Assembly (NCBI RefSeq): GCF_943193135.1
Contig: NZ_CALPCZ010000014.1
Location: forward strand, 1 to 63,370
Length of the DNA: 63,370 nt
Origin: Odoribacter lunatus
GTDB taxonomy: Bacteria > Bacteroidota > Bacteroidia > Bacteroidales > Marinifilaceae
Reading direction: 5' to 3'
The position numbers were made by a program, and so were the translations under genes. This document shows positions 25,601 to 34,887 of the stretch, in pieces (within the stretch, counting starts at the first letter, position 1; each line of letters starts with the position of its first letter). Below the pieces are notes generated by a model. It searched no databases. It was not told the DNA's origin and worked only from the letters and a program-made list of their open reading frames with translations.

Positions 25601-28455
25601 TTGATTTTGAAGGGAAGGAATTGATAAGTATTGATTCGCGTAATGATGCTATTCGTTCGGCGCAGTGGACGATTACGGAGAAATCCGGTTCCGTTTCGGA
25701 GGGATATGAATATTTGGGAACGTCTTCCGAGACGTCGGTTTATCCGGATATCCGTTTTCATCACGGTGATTATGTGCTTGAAGTTAAATATTGGAACCGA
25801 TGTCAGACGTCAGGGGAGAAAACTTTTTATATTCGGGCGGATGAATTTGTTCCGATTACCTCGATAGAGGATGCCGCTATTTGCAGCCAGAGTCCGGAGC
25901 CCTTGTTATTGACGGCCGTGCCGGATACCGGAATTTGGTCGTTGAAAGATACGAATATACCTCATGCCGGAGAGATTATAGTTAAACGGGGCAACCGCTA
26001 TTATTTTAATCCGAAATTCGGGGCGTATGATGAGCAGGATGTGAGATTGGTGTATAAGCTGTATAATTATTCGTGTGTGGATACCAAGGAAATGACGATG
26101 CATATATGGCCGTTGCCTTATGTAGAGGCGGGGGCTCCGTTGGAAATGTGTTTGAATCATGAGCCGCAGTTGTTGGTGGGGCGCGATTCGGCGGTCGGAG
26201 TTGTGTGGCAGTCTAATCGGGGCTATTGGGATTTAGAAGGGAATGTATTGGCGGGGCATTATTTCCGGGCGGAGCGTGCTGGAAATTTTAAAGTGTTTTA
26301 TCGTTATGAAGATTTTCACCAATGTACGAATGTTGATTCGACGGTTATGACGGTACATGTTTTGCCGAATACGGATTTTGTTTCACAGCCGCAGTATTGT
26401 CGCGGGGTGTTGGCGGAGTTTGTTGTAAATAAAAGTCCGGAAGAGAAACAATATATGTGGGAATATTATACGGGGGCGGATTTGGAGGTTTTGTCGGGGA
26501 ATGGAGGCTATGTGTATGAAGAGGCGGGGTATTATGATGTGAAGTTGATTGCGGAGTCTGTGCACGGTTGTCTGGATACTTCCTCTGTTCATCGGATCGA
26601 GGTGGTAAATGATGCTCCGCAGGCGGATTTTACGATGTCTACGCATAATGAATGCGGCCCGGAAGTAAGTATTACGCTTCAAGTGAAAGAAGCGGATTAC
26701 AGCGATCATAATTTGCATTTCGAGTGGATATTGGGGAACGGGACGGTTTCCGATGCGTTGGTGCCGCCCAATCCGCAATTGTTTTATTCAACGCTGGAGG
26801 ATACGGTATATCAAGTGAAGTTTAGGGTTTATAATATTTGTAACGAAACGAATAAAATTGATTCTTTGGTTGTGGGGTCTGTGCCGCATGTACATTTTCT
26901 TTTTGAGAACGGAGAAAGGAATTGTTCTCCGCTGACTTTGAAAGTATTGAATGTTTCGACGGGGTCTAATAACAGGTATGTATGGCACATGGGGGACGGG
27001 ACGGATCCGTTGCATGTATTTGAGCCGATGGATTATTTGTATGTGACGGATACGGCAAGAAGGGTGTTTGAGGTGTCGTTGGTTGCCGAAAATCAATGCG
27101 GGAGAGACAGTCTTATGCATCCGTTGACGGTGTTGGCGCAGAGTGTGCGGGCATTTTTCAATCGGCCTAAGGATGATATTTGTGTGGGAGAGGAGATATG
27201 TTTTACCAATTATACGCGGGATACGGCCCGGGATATTGCTTATAAGTATTGGGATTTCGGGGATGAAGTACGTGATACGTCGTGGAATGCATGCCATGTC
27301 TATCGGGATAGCGGTGTGTATAAGGTATTGTTGTTTGTGGATAACGGTTGTTCTTCGGATACGACCAGTAAATATATCCATGTCATCGGGAATCCGAAAT
27401 TGGAGTTATTGGTGGAACAGGAACATTGCGACAGGGATACGTTTCATTTTGCTTTTACGACGGATCAGAAGTTGCGTTGGCTAAAGTGGGATTTAGGAGA
27501 TGATTCGACGGTGTATTCACCTGCATTTTCTTATGTTTATAAGGAGCCGGGAAATTATCCGGTGGTGTTGGAGGTTATTGGGGAAAACCGGGCGGATTGC
27601 AGCTCAAGGGAGGAGCTTGTATTGGCTGTTCATCCTCGTCCCGTGTTGCATATAACTCCTTTTGATACGCTGGTTTGTCCTCCTTATCTTTATCAACCGC
27701 AAGTGGAAGGCGTTGCGGCCCGGATGATGTGGAATTATGGAGACGGTAGTCCTGAAACGTCCGCAGAGGAGCATTTGTATACGAATGAAACCGATGCCTT
27801 GCTGGATTATGTTGTTGTATTGCATGCCGTGAGCGACAAGGGATGTCCGGAAGATTTTACGGGGAACATGCGGGTTGCCTATCTGCCGCATGCGGAAATA
27901 GGGAAGCAGGTGACGAACGGAAGGCCTCAGAAGGTGGATGTGCTTAATTTGTCACCGGAAGGGTATGTTGATTATATTTGGGTTTTACCGGATGGTAAGA
28001 TGATTCATACGGTCGGCGATCAGCATTTTGAATTTATGGAGAATGGGATATATAATTTTTCTCTGATAACGGAAAATGAGTATACGTGCCGGGATACGGC
28101 TACTTTGGAACATGAAGTGTTGCTGAAAGGGTTGTATTTTCCCAATACGTTTATTCCGCATAGTCAAAATGGCAAGATTAACCGCTTTAACGGGATAGGA
28201 ATGGGATTACAATATTATAAGCTGGAGATTTTTGACCAGTACCGGAATAAATTGTGGGAAACGGAAGCCTTGGAGGACGGTAAACCCTCGGAAGGCTGGG
28301 ACGGTTGTAATCCAAAGGGGAAGCCGATGCCGCAGGGTATTTATATTTGGCGTGCTAAGGCAATTTTCGGGAATGATGATGTATGGACGGGAAAGAATAA
28401 TGAGTCCGGTGTGTCGCAGACGACGCAGGGGACGGTTTTGTTGTTAAGGGAGTAA
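22609..28455 (+). CDS. Giant PKD-repeat surface protein with CHU_C (T9SS type B) C-terminal domain
   Basis: 1948 residues. Signal peptide about 1-24 (LSGSLRAQ). Nearly the whole chain is a series of PKD/Ig-like beta domains of about 90-110 residues, each with a Cys pair and recurring elements such as EWDFGNGKKSY, YKYWDFGDEV and RWLKWDLGDDS. The last ~95 residues (LYFPNTFIPHSQNGKINRF...GWDGC...YIWRAKAIF) match the CHU_C/gliding-motility-associated domain, the type B signal that sends proteins through T9SS. Start chosen at ATG 22609 because AAAGGGA lies 11 bp upstream and the signal peptide begins there; the GTG at 22591 overlaps the sprF-like stop. Predicted role: adhesin or motility filament held by the upstream PorP/SprF partner. 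Confidence 0.88.
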   Translation: MRKYILLVLLAASFILLSGSLRAQTAGPQLAWEGKKEGTNEILICSLEGRRFIVNVSLEAGGGNFKDGTYKLEYGNGEGKDGLEKADFPWRVEYSEAGEYSLVFSAETLDGKRVSTIYKVKALKRPLIDLKPENQNMQCVGTEITYLVNVYNENPAGTTYKLDFDDGTVLNLTNEELKNFGGRLTHTFEYSSCDEHHIGRSTEYFDVWLTVSNECGTEYEMNMHYEEKVAEKIDASFTFSEFDGENCTFVPVQLHNTTNEALGINCLPTNVEYEWDFGNGKKSYAKHPSVTYEEARENGYKIRLIATNEYECAGDTAEVSVRVVAQVKAMIEPEKDTVCTGELLLIRNRETMWGAWLITSLDAGYAPPEYDTRTGHMQVRFEHYGRYKVTYMVGNHCSYDETDTIITVLQDPDLIRYDVPEKTCLSDTWNMTDFISVLWNGNVEGAKWTITRRGGTNNADVEWLNGTDAQSAYPVLRFKQAGVYQVALRLPDVGCGGTKLTDTKEVTVYDPAITVKIDTTPLNICENGTVRFANSSIGDNLQYEWSVQPMTRVEFINNTDMKSASPIIKFGRYGNYEVKLRMSAPGGCGAVDTVFQVHVRKDPSILFLELPEAVCPGEGYLFYPGSSAGFQFYNNEAWVKWSIQPKDGWQFVTGDENTPYPAILFEKPGEYRFTVELNSAGCPEQGAEKLRTGSLRVRNSAMTMTGSAIDSLVCEGESLQFSLNAEAAEGGMQYAWTVLPLDGSVKFNEYGNDHSVAVIGFNHWGTYEVRGAVGSYCGTLDTIFRVVVQKDPKVGLQDNVSLCPGEHDMKGFVTYQWFNNVPEVQWTVERISGGNKDGGFTIDDASVEYPKIDFQQPGDYRVKVELTSHTQGCDEDSLTDTRTFHVYDSVIYGDITMEGTGEICEGGAVAFMNTTFGEGGLQWEWRVEGQEDGYVFQDGGKTSTVQLPEITFSKYGDYRVYAKVIGLCTEKEFPYFFVTVSGVPEITIADVSGVCEPFDFEGKELISIDSRNDAIRSAQWTITEKSGSVSEGYEYLGTSSETSVYPDIRFHHGDYVLEVKYWNRCQTSGEKTFYIRADEFVPITSIEDAAICSQSPEPLLLTAVPDTGIWSLKDTNIPHAGEIIVKRGNRYYFNPKFGAYDEQDVRLVYKLYNYSCVDTKEMTMHIWPLPYVEAGAPLEMCLNHEPQLLVGRDSAVGVVWQSNRGYWDLEGNVLAGHYFRAERAGNFKVFYRYEDFHQCTNVDSTVMTVHVLPNTDFVSQPQYCRGVLAEFVVNKSPEEKQYMWEYYTGADLEVLSGNGGYVYEEAGYYDVKLIAESVHGCLDTSSVHRIEVVNDAPQADFTMSTHNECGPEVSITLQVKEADYSDHNLHFEWILGNGTVSDALVPPNPQLFYSTLEDTVYQVKFRVYNICNETNKIDSLVVGSVPHVHFLFENGERNCSPLTLKVLNVSTGSNNRYVWHMGDGTDPLHVFEPMDYLYVTDTARRVFEVSLVAENQCGRDSLMHPLTVLAQSVRAFFNRPKDDICVGEEICFTNYTRDTARDIAYKYWDFGDEVRDTSWNACHVYRDSGVYKVLLFVDNGCSSDTTSKYIHVIGNPKLELLVEQEHCDRDTFHFAFTTDQKLRWLKWDLGDDSTVYSPAFSYVYKEPGNYPVVLEVIGENRADCSSREELVLAVHPRPVLHITPFDTLVCPPYLYQPQVEGVAARMMWNYGDGSPETSAEEHLYTNETDALLDYVVVLHAVSDKGCPEDFTGNMRVAYLPHAEIGKQVTNGRPQKVDVLNLSPEGYVDYIWVLPDGKMIHTVGDQHFEFMENGIYNFSLITENEYTCRDTATLEHEVLLKGLYFPNTFIPHSQNGKINRFNGIGMGLQYYKLEIFDQYRNKLWETEALEDGKPSEGWDGCNPKGKPMPQGIYIWRAKAIFGNDDVWTGKNNESGVSQTTQGTVLLLRE

Positions 28456-28483
28456 AGTATGTAATTAATATATAATAGATTGT

Positions 28484-28816
28484 ATGGATTATTTTAAGGA
28501 AGTAAATGTGGCGGTGACGGTGTGCGACAAGGAGGGGAAAATTATCGAGATGAACGACAAATCGCGGAAGACTTTTTTGAAACCGGGCAGGGAGGAACTG
28601 GTAGGAAAAAATGTGCTGGACTGTCATCCGGAACCTGCTCATTCGTTATTGGCGGATATGTTGCAGAATCCGAGAACTCATGTGTATACGATTGAGAAGA
28701 ACGGGGTAAAGAAGCTGATATATCAGACTCCGTGGTATGAAAATGGGGAGTATGGAGGATTTATGGAGTTGTCTATGGAGATTCCCGTAGAGTTGAAACA
28801 TTATATCAGAAAGTAA
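28484..28816 (+). CDS. Single PAS-domain protein
   Basis: 110 residues, a lone PAS fold: VAVTVCDKEGKIIEMND strand-turn-strand at the start, the LVGKNVLDCHPEP segment of the PAS core and a closing beta pair (KLIYQTPWYENGEYGGF). There is no output domain, membrane helix or signal peptide. Stand-alone PAS proteins of this HPEPAH type occur in anaerobes and may bind a ligand or act as an interaction module; the ligand is unknown. It follows the giant adhesin by 28 bp and may share its transcript. A strong terminator closes the unit. Confidence 0.75.
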   Translation: MDYFKEVNVAVTVCDKEGKIIEMNDKSRKTFLKPGREELVGKNVLDCHPEPAHSLLADMLQNPRTHVYTIEKNGVKKLIYQTPWYENGEYGGFMELSMEIPVELKHYIRK

Positions 28817-28825
28817 TATAAAAGA

Positions 28826-28856
28826 AGAAGTGGGGATTTCCCCACTTCTCTGTTTT
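28826..28856. terminator. Terminator between PAS gene and sialidase
   Basis: AGAAGTGGGG (28826-28835) pairs with CCCCACTTCT (28840-28849) around a 4-base loop, followed by CTGTTTTTT. A perfect 10-bp stem between convergent genes. Confidence 0.85.
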
Positions 28857-30410
28857 TTATTGATTTATTATTTCTTCTAAATCAATCTGTTGGAAATATA
28901 AGTCGTTGGATCCTTCAAAGAATACGCCGAGTGTGGTCGGATTGATTTGTGCCAGACAGGAATAACCGAAACAGTTCGGTTCGTAGATAAGCGTGTGGTA
29001 TTTTTCCGGCCAGCTCATGCCTTCGTCAAAGCTGAGTTTTAATGTCATGTGATGGCGTCCTTTGTGGGTGGCGGGATTGAAGAATGCCAGACCGTTTTTG
29101 CCGTCCGCGGTTTTTATCCGGATGAGGCTGGCTTGGCAAACGGGTTCCGGTAGAGCGGAACGGGAACTCGGGTGTTCCGTCCATGTTTGTCCGAAATCTT
29201 TGGTGATGCATACGGAGCGGGAACCTCTGTTATCGTCGCGCATATTCAGCATAAGGGAACCGTCTTCCAATTCGACTACCTGTGATTCCGTTGTATTGGG
29301 TTTTGCACCGGTACCGATGTGCCAGGTTTTTCCTTTGTCTTTACTGTATACAATGGTTGAATGCGGAACTTGTTTTTTGTCTTTGTATTGGGCAGCAAAT
29401 ACCAGTGTGCCGTCTTTGGTTGTAATGCCCATGCCCGGTCCGTTGAAGCAGAGATACCATTCCGGATTTTTTACCTGCGGAGTGATGTTGATGGGTTCCG
29501 ACCAGGTAGCCCCTTCATCGTCGCTATATGCGAGGACGAATTGACCGGTTACTTCCGGTTCCATACCCGGTTGAGATGCCCACCAGGCTCTTTTGTCGGG
29601 TTTGCCGTGCAACCATAAGGCCGCTACCCACACACGTCCGGTTTCCGGGTCTACAAGGATAGCCGGGTCTCCGACTCCATTTTCCTTTTGCGGACGTCCG
29701 CCCCATTCACCCATGTCGATAGCTTTTTGCATGGGTAACCATGTTTGCCCGCCGTCAAGGCTCCGGCTGACACCTACGTCGATGTCTTCCTGTAAGTCGG
29801 ATGAATTGTTCCAGCGGATGTCGTATACGGTGATTAATGTTCCTTTAGGTGTGCAAACCATGCCCGGTATACGGTAGGATTTACTGCCGTTGTCATTTTT
29901 TTGTCTTACGGCGTAGCCGATGGAGGATTTGGGTAGTGGTATGGATTCGTTGATACGAACGGCGGCGTCTTTTATCACGAATTCTTTGCAGTTTAGATTA
30001 ACTTTATGCTGTAAAGAAGCTTTCGGTTTTAAAGATACCGATGCGTAGAAATAATTGTCTCCGGGTTTGAGGTACTGACACCCTTTGAATATCATTGTGG
30101 GGTTTGTTTTTGATGTACTGCCGAATAGTACATTCGGAGTGAATTGTGCAGCGTTCCCCGTAAAATAGATGCTGACGGATTCGATGTCGGATAGGTCGGT
30201 TGTTCCATTTGTTGTTAATGTAATGGATTTTACGCAAATTTCTTTGTCCGTCGGGTTCGTGACTTTCAAAGTTAACAGGGAGTTCTCTTTTTTGGCAATA
30301 AAGGCGGGAGAGACTGCTTTGTTGGGGGTAACTCTTACTTGATATTTAGGAGCGGAACATCCCGTCACAAGCAAAAAGATTACAATGTACAAAAGGTTTA
30401 TTTTTCTCAT
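28857..30410 (-). CDS. nanH: Exo-alpha-sialidase (GH33) lipoprotein
   Basis: 517 residues. Lipobox LVTGC (Cys18) anchors it to a membrane. An N-terminal beta domain (about 25-155, BNR_assoc_N type) precedes the six-bladed sialidase propeller (about 160-515). The arginine motif YRIPG (179-183, Arg180), acidic residues in EDIDVGV, and five Asp boxes (SLDGGQTW, SDDEGATW, SKDKGKTW, TKDFGQTW, SFDEGMSW) are all present, so it looks catalytically intact. It would release terminal sialic acid from mucin glycans at the cell surface or in the periplasm. No other nan genes are in the window. A TATATTTG box lies at 30448-30455 on the minus strand. Confidence 0.93.
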   Translation of the reverse strand: MRKINLLYIVIFLLVTGCSAPKYQVRVTPNKAVSPAFIAKKENSLLTLKVTNPTDKEICVKSITLTTNGTTDLSDIESVSIYFTGNAAQFTPNVLFGSTSKTNPTMIFKGCQYLKPGDNYFYASVSLKPKASLQHKVNLNCKEFVIKDAAVRINESIPLPKSSIGYAVRQKNDNGSKSYRIPGMVCTPKGTLITVYDIRWNNSSDLQEDIDVGVSRSLDGGQTWLPMQKAIDMGEWGGRPQKENGVGDPAILVDPETGRVWVAALWLHGKPDKRAWWASQPGMEPEVTGQFVLAYSDDEGATWSEPINITPQVKNPEWYLCFNGPGMGITTKDGTLVFAAQYKDKKQVPHSTIVYSKDKGKTWHIGTGAKPNTTESQVVELEDGSLMLNMRDDNRGSRSVCITKDFGQTWTEHPSSRSALPEPVCQASLIRIKTADGKNGLAFFNPATHKGRHHMTLKLSFDEGMSWPEKYHTLIYEPNCFGYSCLAQINPTTLGVFFEGSNDLYFQQIDLEEIINQ

Positions 30411-30545
30411 AATGAAGAAATGATTTTAATTTATATAATGGTTTCGACAAATATAACAATATTTTATCGGTATAAGAAGTGTATTCTTTATGAAATTCCT
30501 TTTATCTTTAAAAGCTAAAATAGATATGGAAATAAGGAGGTATAC

Positions 30546-31217
30546 ATGGAAAGAATATTTACTTTTTTACGGGAGTTACGGCAGCATAATAACCGGGAGT
30601 GGTTTAACGAGCATAAGCCGGAGTTCCTGGTTTTGAAAATGGAGTTTGAGAAGTGGGTGCAGCAGTTGATAGATAAGATTGCGGAATTTGATGAGGAGTT
30701 GAGTCGTCTGGAGGCGAAGGATTGTGTTTATCGTATTTATCGGGATACCCGTTTTTCGCCGGATAAAACGCCTTATAAGACCCATATGGCTGCTTATATG
30801 TGTGCTCCGAGAGGGAGAAGCAGTGACAGGGCGGGTTATTATGTGCACCTGGAACCCGATAATTGTTTGTTGGGAGGAGGTTTGTATTGTCCCGAACCCG
30901 CCTTGTTAAAGAGGGTGAGACAGGATATTTACGATAATATAGAGGAATTTACGGGTATATTGCGGGATAAGGAGTTTGCGAAAGAATTCGGTGAATTGGA
31001 CAGGGAGGATATGTTGAAGAAGGTGCCGGCACCTTTTCCTGCCGATTTCCCGGAGGGGGATTTGTTAAAGCGTAAGCATTATGATATTATTTCCCGCAAG
31101 CCGGATGATTTTTTCAAAGGGGAAGAGGCTATAAACAGGATTACGGATGTTTTTAGAGTGATGGTGCCATTTCATCGCTTCTTGAATTATACCGTAGACG
31201 GGGAAGGAGAAAATTAG
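30546..31217 (+). CDS. DUF2461 protein
   Basis: 223 residues matching DUF2461 over the whole length: the opening FTFLRELRQHNNREWFNEHKP in pieces, the central VYRIYRDTRFSPDKTPYKTH segment and the YYVHLEPDNCLLGGGLY strands are typical. A cytoplasmic protein of unknown function found widely in bacteria. A very good ribosome-binding site (AGGAGG) lies 8 bp before the ATG. It is divergent from the sialidase gene, and purD begins 61 bp after its stop. Confidence 0.88.
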   Translation: MERIFTFLRELRQHNNREWFNEHKPEFLVLKMEFEKWVQQLIDKIAEFDEELSRLEAKDCVYRIYRDTRFSPDKTPYKTHMAAYMCAPRGRSSDRAGYYVHLEPDNCLLGGGLYCPEPALLKRVRQDIYDNIEEFTGILRDKEFAKEFGELDREDMLKKVPAPFPADFPEGDLLKRKHYDIISRKPDDFFKGEEAINRITDVFRVMVPFHRFLNYTVDGEGEN

Positions 31218-31278
31218 GGAGATTTATTATTTTTGTGCGATTGGATGAATTAATAAGATTACGAAATACAGGAAAATA

Positions 31279-32556
31279 ATGGATGTTTTATTATTGGGAA
31301 ACGGGGGACGTGAGCATGCTTTGGCGTGGAAGATGTTGCAAAGTAAAGAATTGGGAAAGTTGTATGTGGCGCCTGGTAATGCAGGTACGGCTCGGATTGC
31401 TGAAAATGTCAATATCGGAGTAACCGATTTCCCGGCGATTGCGGATTTTATTGCAGAAAAGGGAATTGAAATGGTAGTGGTTGGGCCTGAAGATCCTTTG
31501 GTAGGGGGGATACGGGATTTTTTGGAAACGGATAAACGTTTTGCCGGAATAAAAATTATCGGACCAGGTAAAGCGGGTGCCCTTTTGGAAGGCAGTAAGG
31601 ATTTTGCGAAAGAATTCATGTTTCGCCATAAAATACCGACAGCGGCTTATCGGACGGTTACTTCTGATGATATTGAAGGGGGCAAAGCGTTTTTAAGGAC
31701 GTTGAAGCCGCCGTATGTTTTAAAAGCAGATGGATTGGCTGCGGGGAAGGGTGTATTGATTCTTCACGAACTTGCGGAAGCGGAAAGGGAATTGGAGAGC
31801 ATGCTTGACGGAAAGTTCGGACAAGCGAGTAAACGGGTGGTGATAGAGGAATTTTTGTCCGGAATAGAGATTTCAGTATTTGCTATTACGGATGGAAAGA
31901 GTTATAAAGTATTGGGTTCTGCAAAAGATTACAAGCGTGTAGGAGAGGGGGATACGGGATTGAATACGGGAGGTATGGGGGCTGTGTCTCCGGTGCCTTT
32001 TGCCGATAGTGCTTTTAATAGAAAGGTGGAGGAAAAAATTATCAGACCGACGATAGAAGGGTTAAGGAAGGAGGGTATCGATTATAAAGGATTTATCTTT
32101 TTCGGATTGATGAATTCGGGCGGGGAACCTTGGGTGATTGAATATAATGTGCGTATGGGAGATCCGGAAACGGAGGTGGTTTTGCCGCGGTTAAAAACAG
32201 ATTTGATTCATCTGTTTGAGGCTACAGCTACCGGAAAATTAGCCGATGTGGTGTTTGAGATGGATTCCCGTTTCTGTACGACTGTTATGTTGGTATCAAA
32301 GGGCTATCCGGAGAGTTATGAGAAAGGGAAAGATATCAGTATAGGAAATACTGAAGGAAGTATTGTATTTCATGCCGGTACCAAGTGTGTCGGAGAGGAG
32401 GTCTTAACGAACGGCGGGCGCGTAATGGCTGTCAGTTCTTTTGGGAGTACAATACAGGAGGCTTTGCAAAGGTCTTATGCAAATGTTGAAAACATTTCTT
32501 TTGAAGGAAAATGTTTTAGAAGGGATATCGGACAAGATTTGATGAAATTAGGATGA
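31279..32556 (+). CDS. purD: Phosphoribosylamine-glycine ligase (GAR synthetase)
   Basis: 425 residues. Joins glycine to phosphoribosylamine with ATP, the second step of purine synthesis. The N-terminal dinucleotide-like GNGGREHALAWKM motif (7-19), the ATP-grasp domain with YVLKADGLAAGKGV and IEEFLSGIEISVF, the GDTGLNTGGMGAVSP loop and the NVRMGDPETEVVLPR metal/substrate motif are all present. Normal length. A possible -7 box TATTTTTG is at 31228-31235. The stop overlaps the next start by 4 bp (ATGA). Confidence 0.97.
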   Translation: MDVLLLGNGGREHALAWKMLQSKELGKLYVAPGNAGTARIAENVNIGVTDFPAIADFIAEKGIEMVVVGPEDPLVGGIRDFLETDKRFAGIKIIGPGKAGALLEGSKDFAKEFMFRHKIPTAAYRTVTSDDIEGGKAFLRTLKPPYVLKADGLAAGKGVLILHELAEAERELESMLDGKFGQASKRVVIEEFLSGIEISVFAITDGKSYKVLGSAKDYKRVGEGDTGLNTGGMGAVSPVPFADSAFNRKVEEKIIRPTIEGLRKEGIDYKGFIFFGLMNSGGEPWVIEYNVRMGDPETEVVLPRLKTDLIHLFEATATGKLADVVFEMDSRFCTTVMLVSKGYPESYEKGKDISIGNTEGSIVFHAGTKCVGEEVLTNGGRVMAVSSFGSTIQEALQRSYANVENISFEGKCFRRDIGQDLMKLG

Positions 32557-33527
32557 TTTTTGACCGTTTTTTGAAATCCAAGAAGCTCTATTTGCTTTTT
32601 TGTTTGCCTTTTATTGCGGTAGCTCTTGTTGCATGGCACTTTTATGGCGATACACTTTCCTTTGTGCAGCCGGAGGGGCTGGAGAGTATGTTTCCATTGA
32701 GAGTTATTGACTATTTGAGAGGGGAAGAGCGGGTGATAAGCGGATTGGTAGGCGGTCTTGCCATGACTTACTGCTTGTTCGTTCTGAATGCAAAGTATAA
32801 GTTTTTACAACAGACAACAGCCTTGCCTTCTTTGATTTATCTTTTTTTGATTGCTTGGCTGCTTCCGGTCTATGGGGTGGATTATTTATTTATTGCTTCC
32901 TTGTTGCTGATGATTGGTTTCGGGGAATTACAAGGGGCTATTTTGAAAACTCAATTTAATACCACTCTTTTTAATTTCGGTTTTTTGGTATCTTCTGCCA
33001 TCGTTGTCTATCCTAAGTTTGTATTGTTGTTTTTGTGGGCGGTATGTGCGATGTTTGTTTCCGGACGTTCTACGGTGAGAGATGTTATGGCATTGCTTTT
33101 GGGTTTTGTGACAGTATTGTTTTTCGCCTTGTTCGGTTATTGGTGGATGGGAAACTGGAGTGATTTTGTTCCAGTCTTTAAGAATATATTGTTATCGGGT
33201 GAATTTGTAGAGACTTTTTCTAAAAAGGAATTGGTTGGTGCTGGTATTTTGTCGTTTTTACTGCTACTTTCATTACTGAAAGTTATCGGTTATAATTCTC
33301 TCTTTGTTGTGAATCAGCGGCGGGGGATGCTTTCTTTGTTATTCTTGTTTTTTTTCCTGTCGCTCACTATATTTATTATACCGGGAATACAACCGAATAT
33401 TCTTTATTTGCTGGCTTGCCCTATTGCTTATTTTTATGCTCAATATTTTATTTTAAAACGTACTGGGTGGGTAAGTGATTTATTCTTTATTCTTTTTCTT
33501 TTTTCTTGTCTTCTGTCGTTGTTTTAG
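32553..33527 (+). CDS. DUF6427-like multi-pass membrane protein
   Basis: 324 residues with about nine hydrophobic helices and short loops. The pattern LNAKYKFL, then LPSLIYLFLIAWLLP, then TTLFNFGFLVSSAIVVYPK and the following RDVMALLLGF resembles DUF6427, a Bacteroidetes membrane family of unknown function. It overlaps the purD stop by 4 bp, so it is translated together with purD; the link to purine synthesis is not explained. Family call is from memory of the pattern and moderately sure. Confidence 0.7.
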   Translation: MIFDRFLKSKKLYLLFCLPFIAVALVAWHFYGDTLSFVQPEGLESMFPLRVIDYLRGEERVISGLVGGLAMTYCLFVLNAKYKFLQQTTALPSLIYLFLIAWLLPVYGVDYLFIASLLLMIGFGELQGAILKTQFNTTLFNFGFLVSSAIVVYPKFVLLFLWAVCAMFVSGRSTVRDVMALLLGFVTVLFFALFGYWWMGNWSDFVPVFKNILLSGEFVETFSKKELVGAGILSFLLLLSLLKVIGYNSLFVVNQRRGMLSLLFLFFFLSLTIFIIPGIQPNILYLLACPIAYFYAQYFILKRTGWVSDLFFILFLFSCLLSLF

Positions 33528-33546
33528 GCAATTTAAAAAGAGAAAA

Positions 33547-34887
33547 TTAATGATTGAACCGGAGCAATTCACCTTTAACAGTGTGGTTGAATTGACCGTT
33601 TTGATAAACAATATTTCCGTTTACAAGTGTTGTGGTAATCTGGTAAGATAACGTGCTATCTTCAAGAGGAGACCAGCCGCATTTGTATAGGATGTTTTCT
33701 TTTTCTACCGTCCACTTTTCTTTTTTAAAGAGAGATATGTCGGCTTTGTAGCCTTTGCGCAAATAGCCTCGTTTTTCAATTTTGAATAAGTCGGCGGGAG
33801 CGTGGCACATGCGTTCAACAACGGTTGCTAAAGTTGTTTCTCCTCTTTCTGCCAATTCAAGCATGACGGGCAAAGAGTGTTGAATCATGGGACCTCCGCT
33901 GGCGGCTTTTATATAATTGCCGCTCTTTTCCTGTATTGTATGCGGCGCATGGTCGGTAGCTATAACATGAATAAGGCCTTCATTGACGGCTTTCAATAGG
34001 GCTTGTCTGTCCAGTTCTGTTTTAATGGCGGGATTCCATCTGACAAAGTTACCTTTATTCTTGTAGGCGGAATCGTTAAACCATAGGTGATGTACGCAGA
34101 CCTCTCCCGTAATATTTTTTCCTTCATTCCGGGCCTTTTCAAGCAAAGTCAGTTCCTCCGCGGTACTTAGGTGGAGCAAGTGTAAGCGGGTATTGTATTT
34201 GGAAGCTAATTCACACGCTAACGATGAACTTTTGAAGCAGGCTTCCCGGCTTCTGATAAGAGGATGGCAGTAAGGTGGAATGTCATCTCCGAATTTTTCT
34301 TTGTAAAAATTTAAGTTGCGGGCGATGGTAGGGGTATCTTCGCAATGAGTGGCGATAAGTAAGGGTGATTCCGCAAATATTTTTTCCAGAGATTGAATAT
34401 TATCTACCAGCATATTGCCCGTGGAGGAGCCCATGAAAACTTTTATGCCGCACGTTGTAGAAGTATCGACTTGTTTTATCTCGTTCAGGTTATCGGAGGT
34501 GGCTCCCAAATAAAAGGAATAATTAACCAGCGAGTTTCGGGCGGCAATTTCCTGCTTTTCTTTTAATAAATCGAGGGTTGTTGTGGGGGGGATGACATTG
34601 GGCATATCCATGAAGGAAGTTACTCCGCCTGCTGCCGCAGCCCGGCTTCCTTCCGCAATATCTCCTTTGTGAGTAAGTCCCGGTTCTCTGAAATGCACTT
34701 GGTCATCTATGACTCCGGGGATGACAAACTGATTGGCAGCATCAATAATTTCCGCTCCCTGGAGCATACTTTCAGTAAGTTCTCCGAGAGGAATAATATC
34801 GGTGATAAATTGGTCTTCAATGATGATGTGGGCTTTAAACACTTTATTTTCGTTGATAAGTGTTCCGTTTTTGATGATTTTCTTCAT
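33547..34887 (-). CDS. pyrC: Dihydroorotase
   Basis: 446 residues, amidohydrolase fold; closes carbamoyl-aspartate to dihydroorotate in pyrimidine synthesis. Motifs: IDDQVHFREPG (60-70), CGIKVFMGSSTGN (metal-bridging Lys region), ATHCED, HLLHLSTAEE and IATDHAPH. The usual first metal-site His of the HxH motif is Gln63 (QVH), a substitution known in Bacteroidetes dihydroorotases such as that of Porphyromonas, so it is probably active. Its start overlaps the stop of the glycosyltransferase gene by 4 bp. It is the last gene of a murF-glycosyltransferase-pyrC run. Confidence 0.93.
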   Translation of the reverse strand: MKKIIKNGTLINENKVFKAHIIIEDQFITDIIPLGELTESMLQGAEIIDAANQFVIPGVIDDQVHFREPGLTHKGDIAEGSRAAAAGGVTSFMDMPNVIPPTTTLDLLKEKQEIAARNSLVNYSFYLGATSDNLNEIKQVDTSTTCGIKVFMGSSTGNMLVDNIQSLEKIFAESPLLIATHCEDTPTIARNLNFYKEKFGDDIPPYCHPLIRSREACFKSSSLACELASKYNTRLHLLHLSTAEELTLLEKARNEGKNITGEVCVHHLWFNDSAYKNKGNFVRWNPAIKTELDRQALLKAVNEGLIHVIATDHAPHTIQEKSGNYIKAASGGPMIQHSLPVMLELAERGETTLATVVERMCHAPADLFKIEKRGYLRKGYKADISLFKKEKWTVEKENILYKCGWSPLEDSTLSYQITTTLVNGNIVYQNGQFNHTVKGELLRFNH

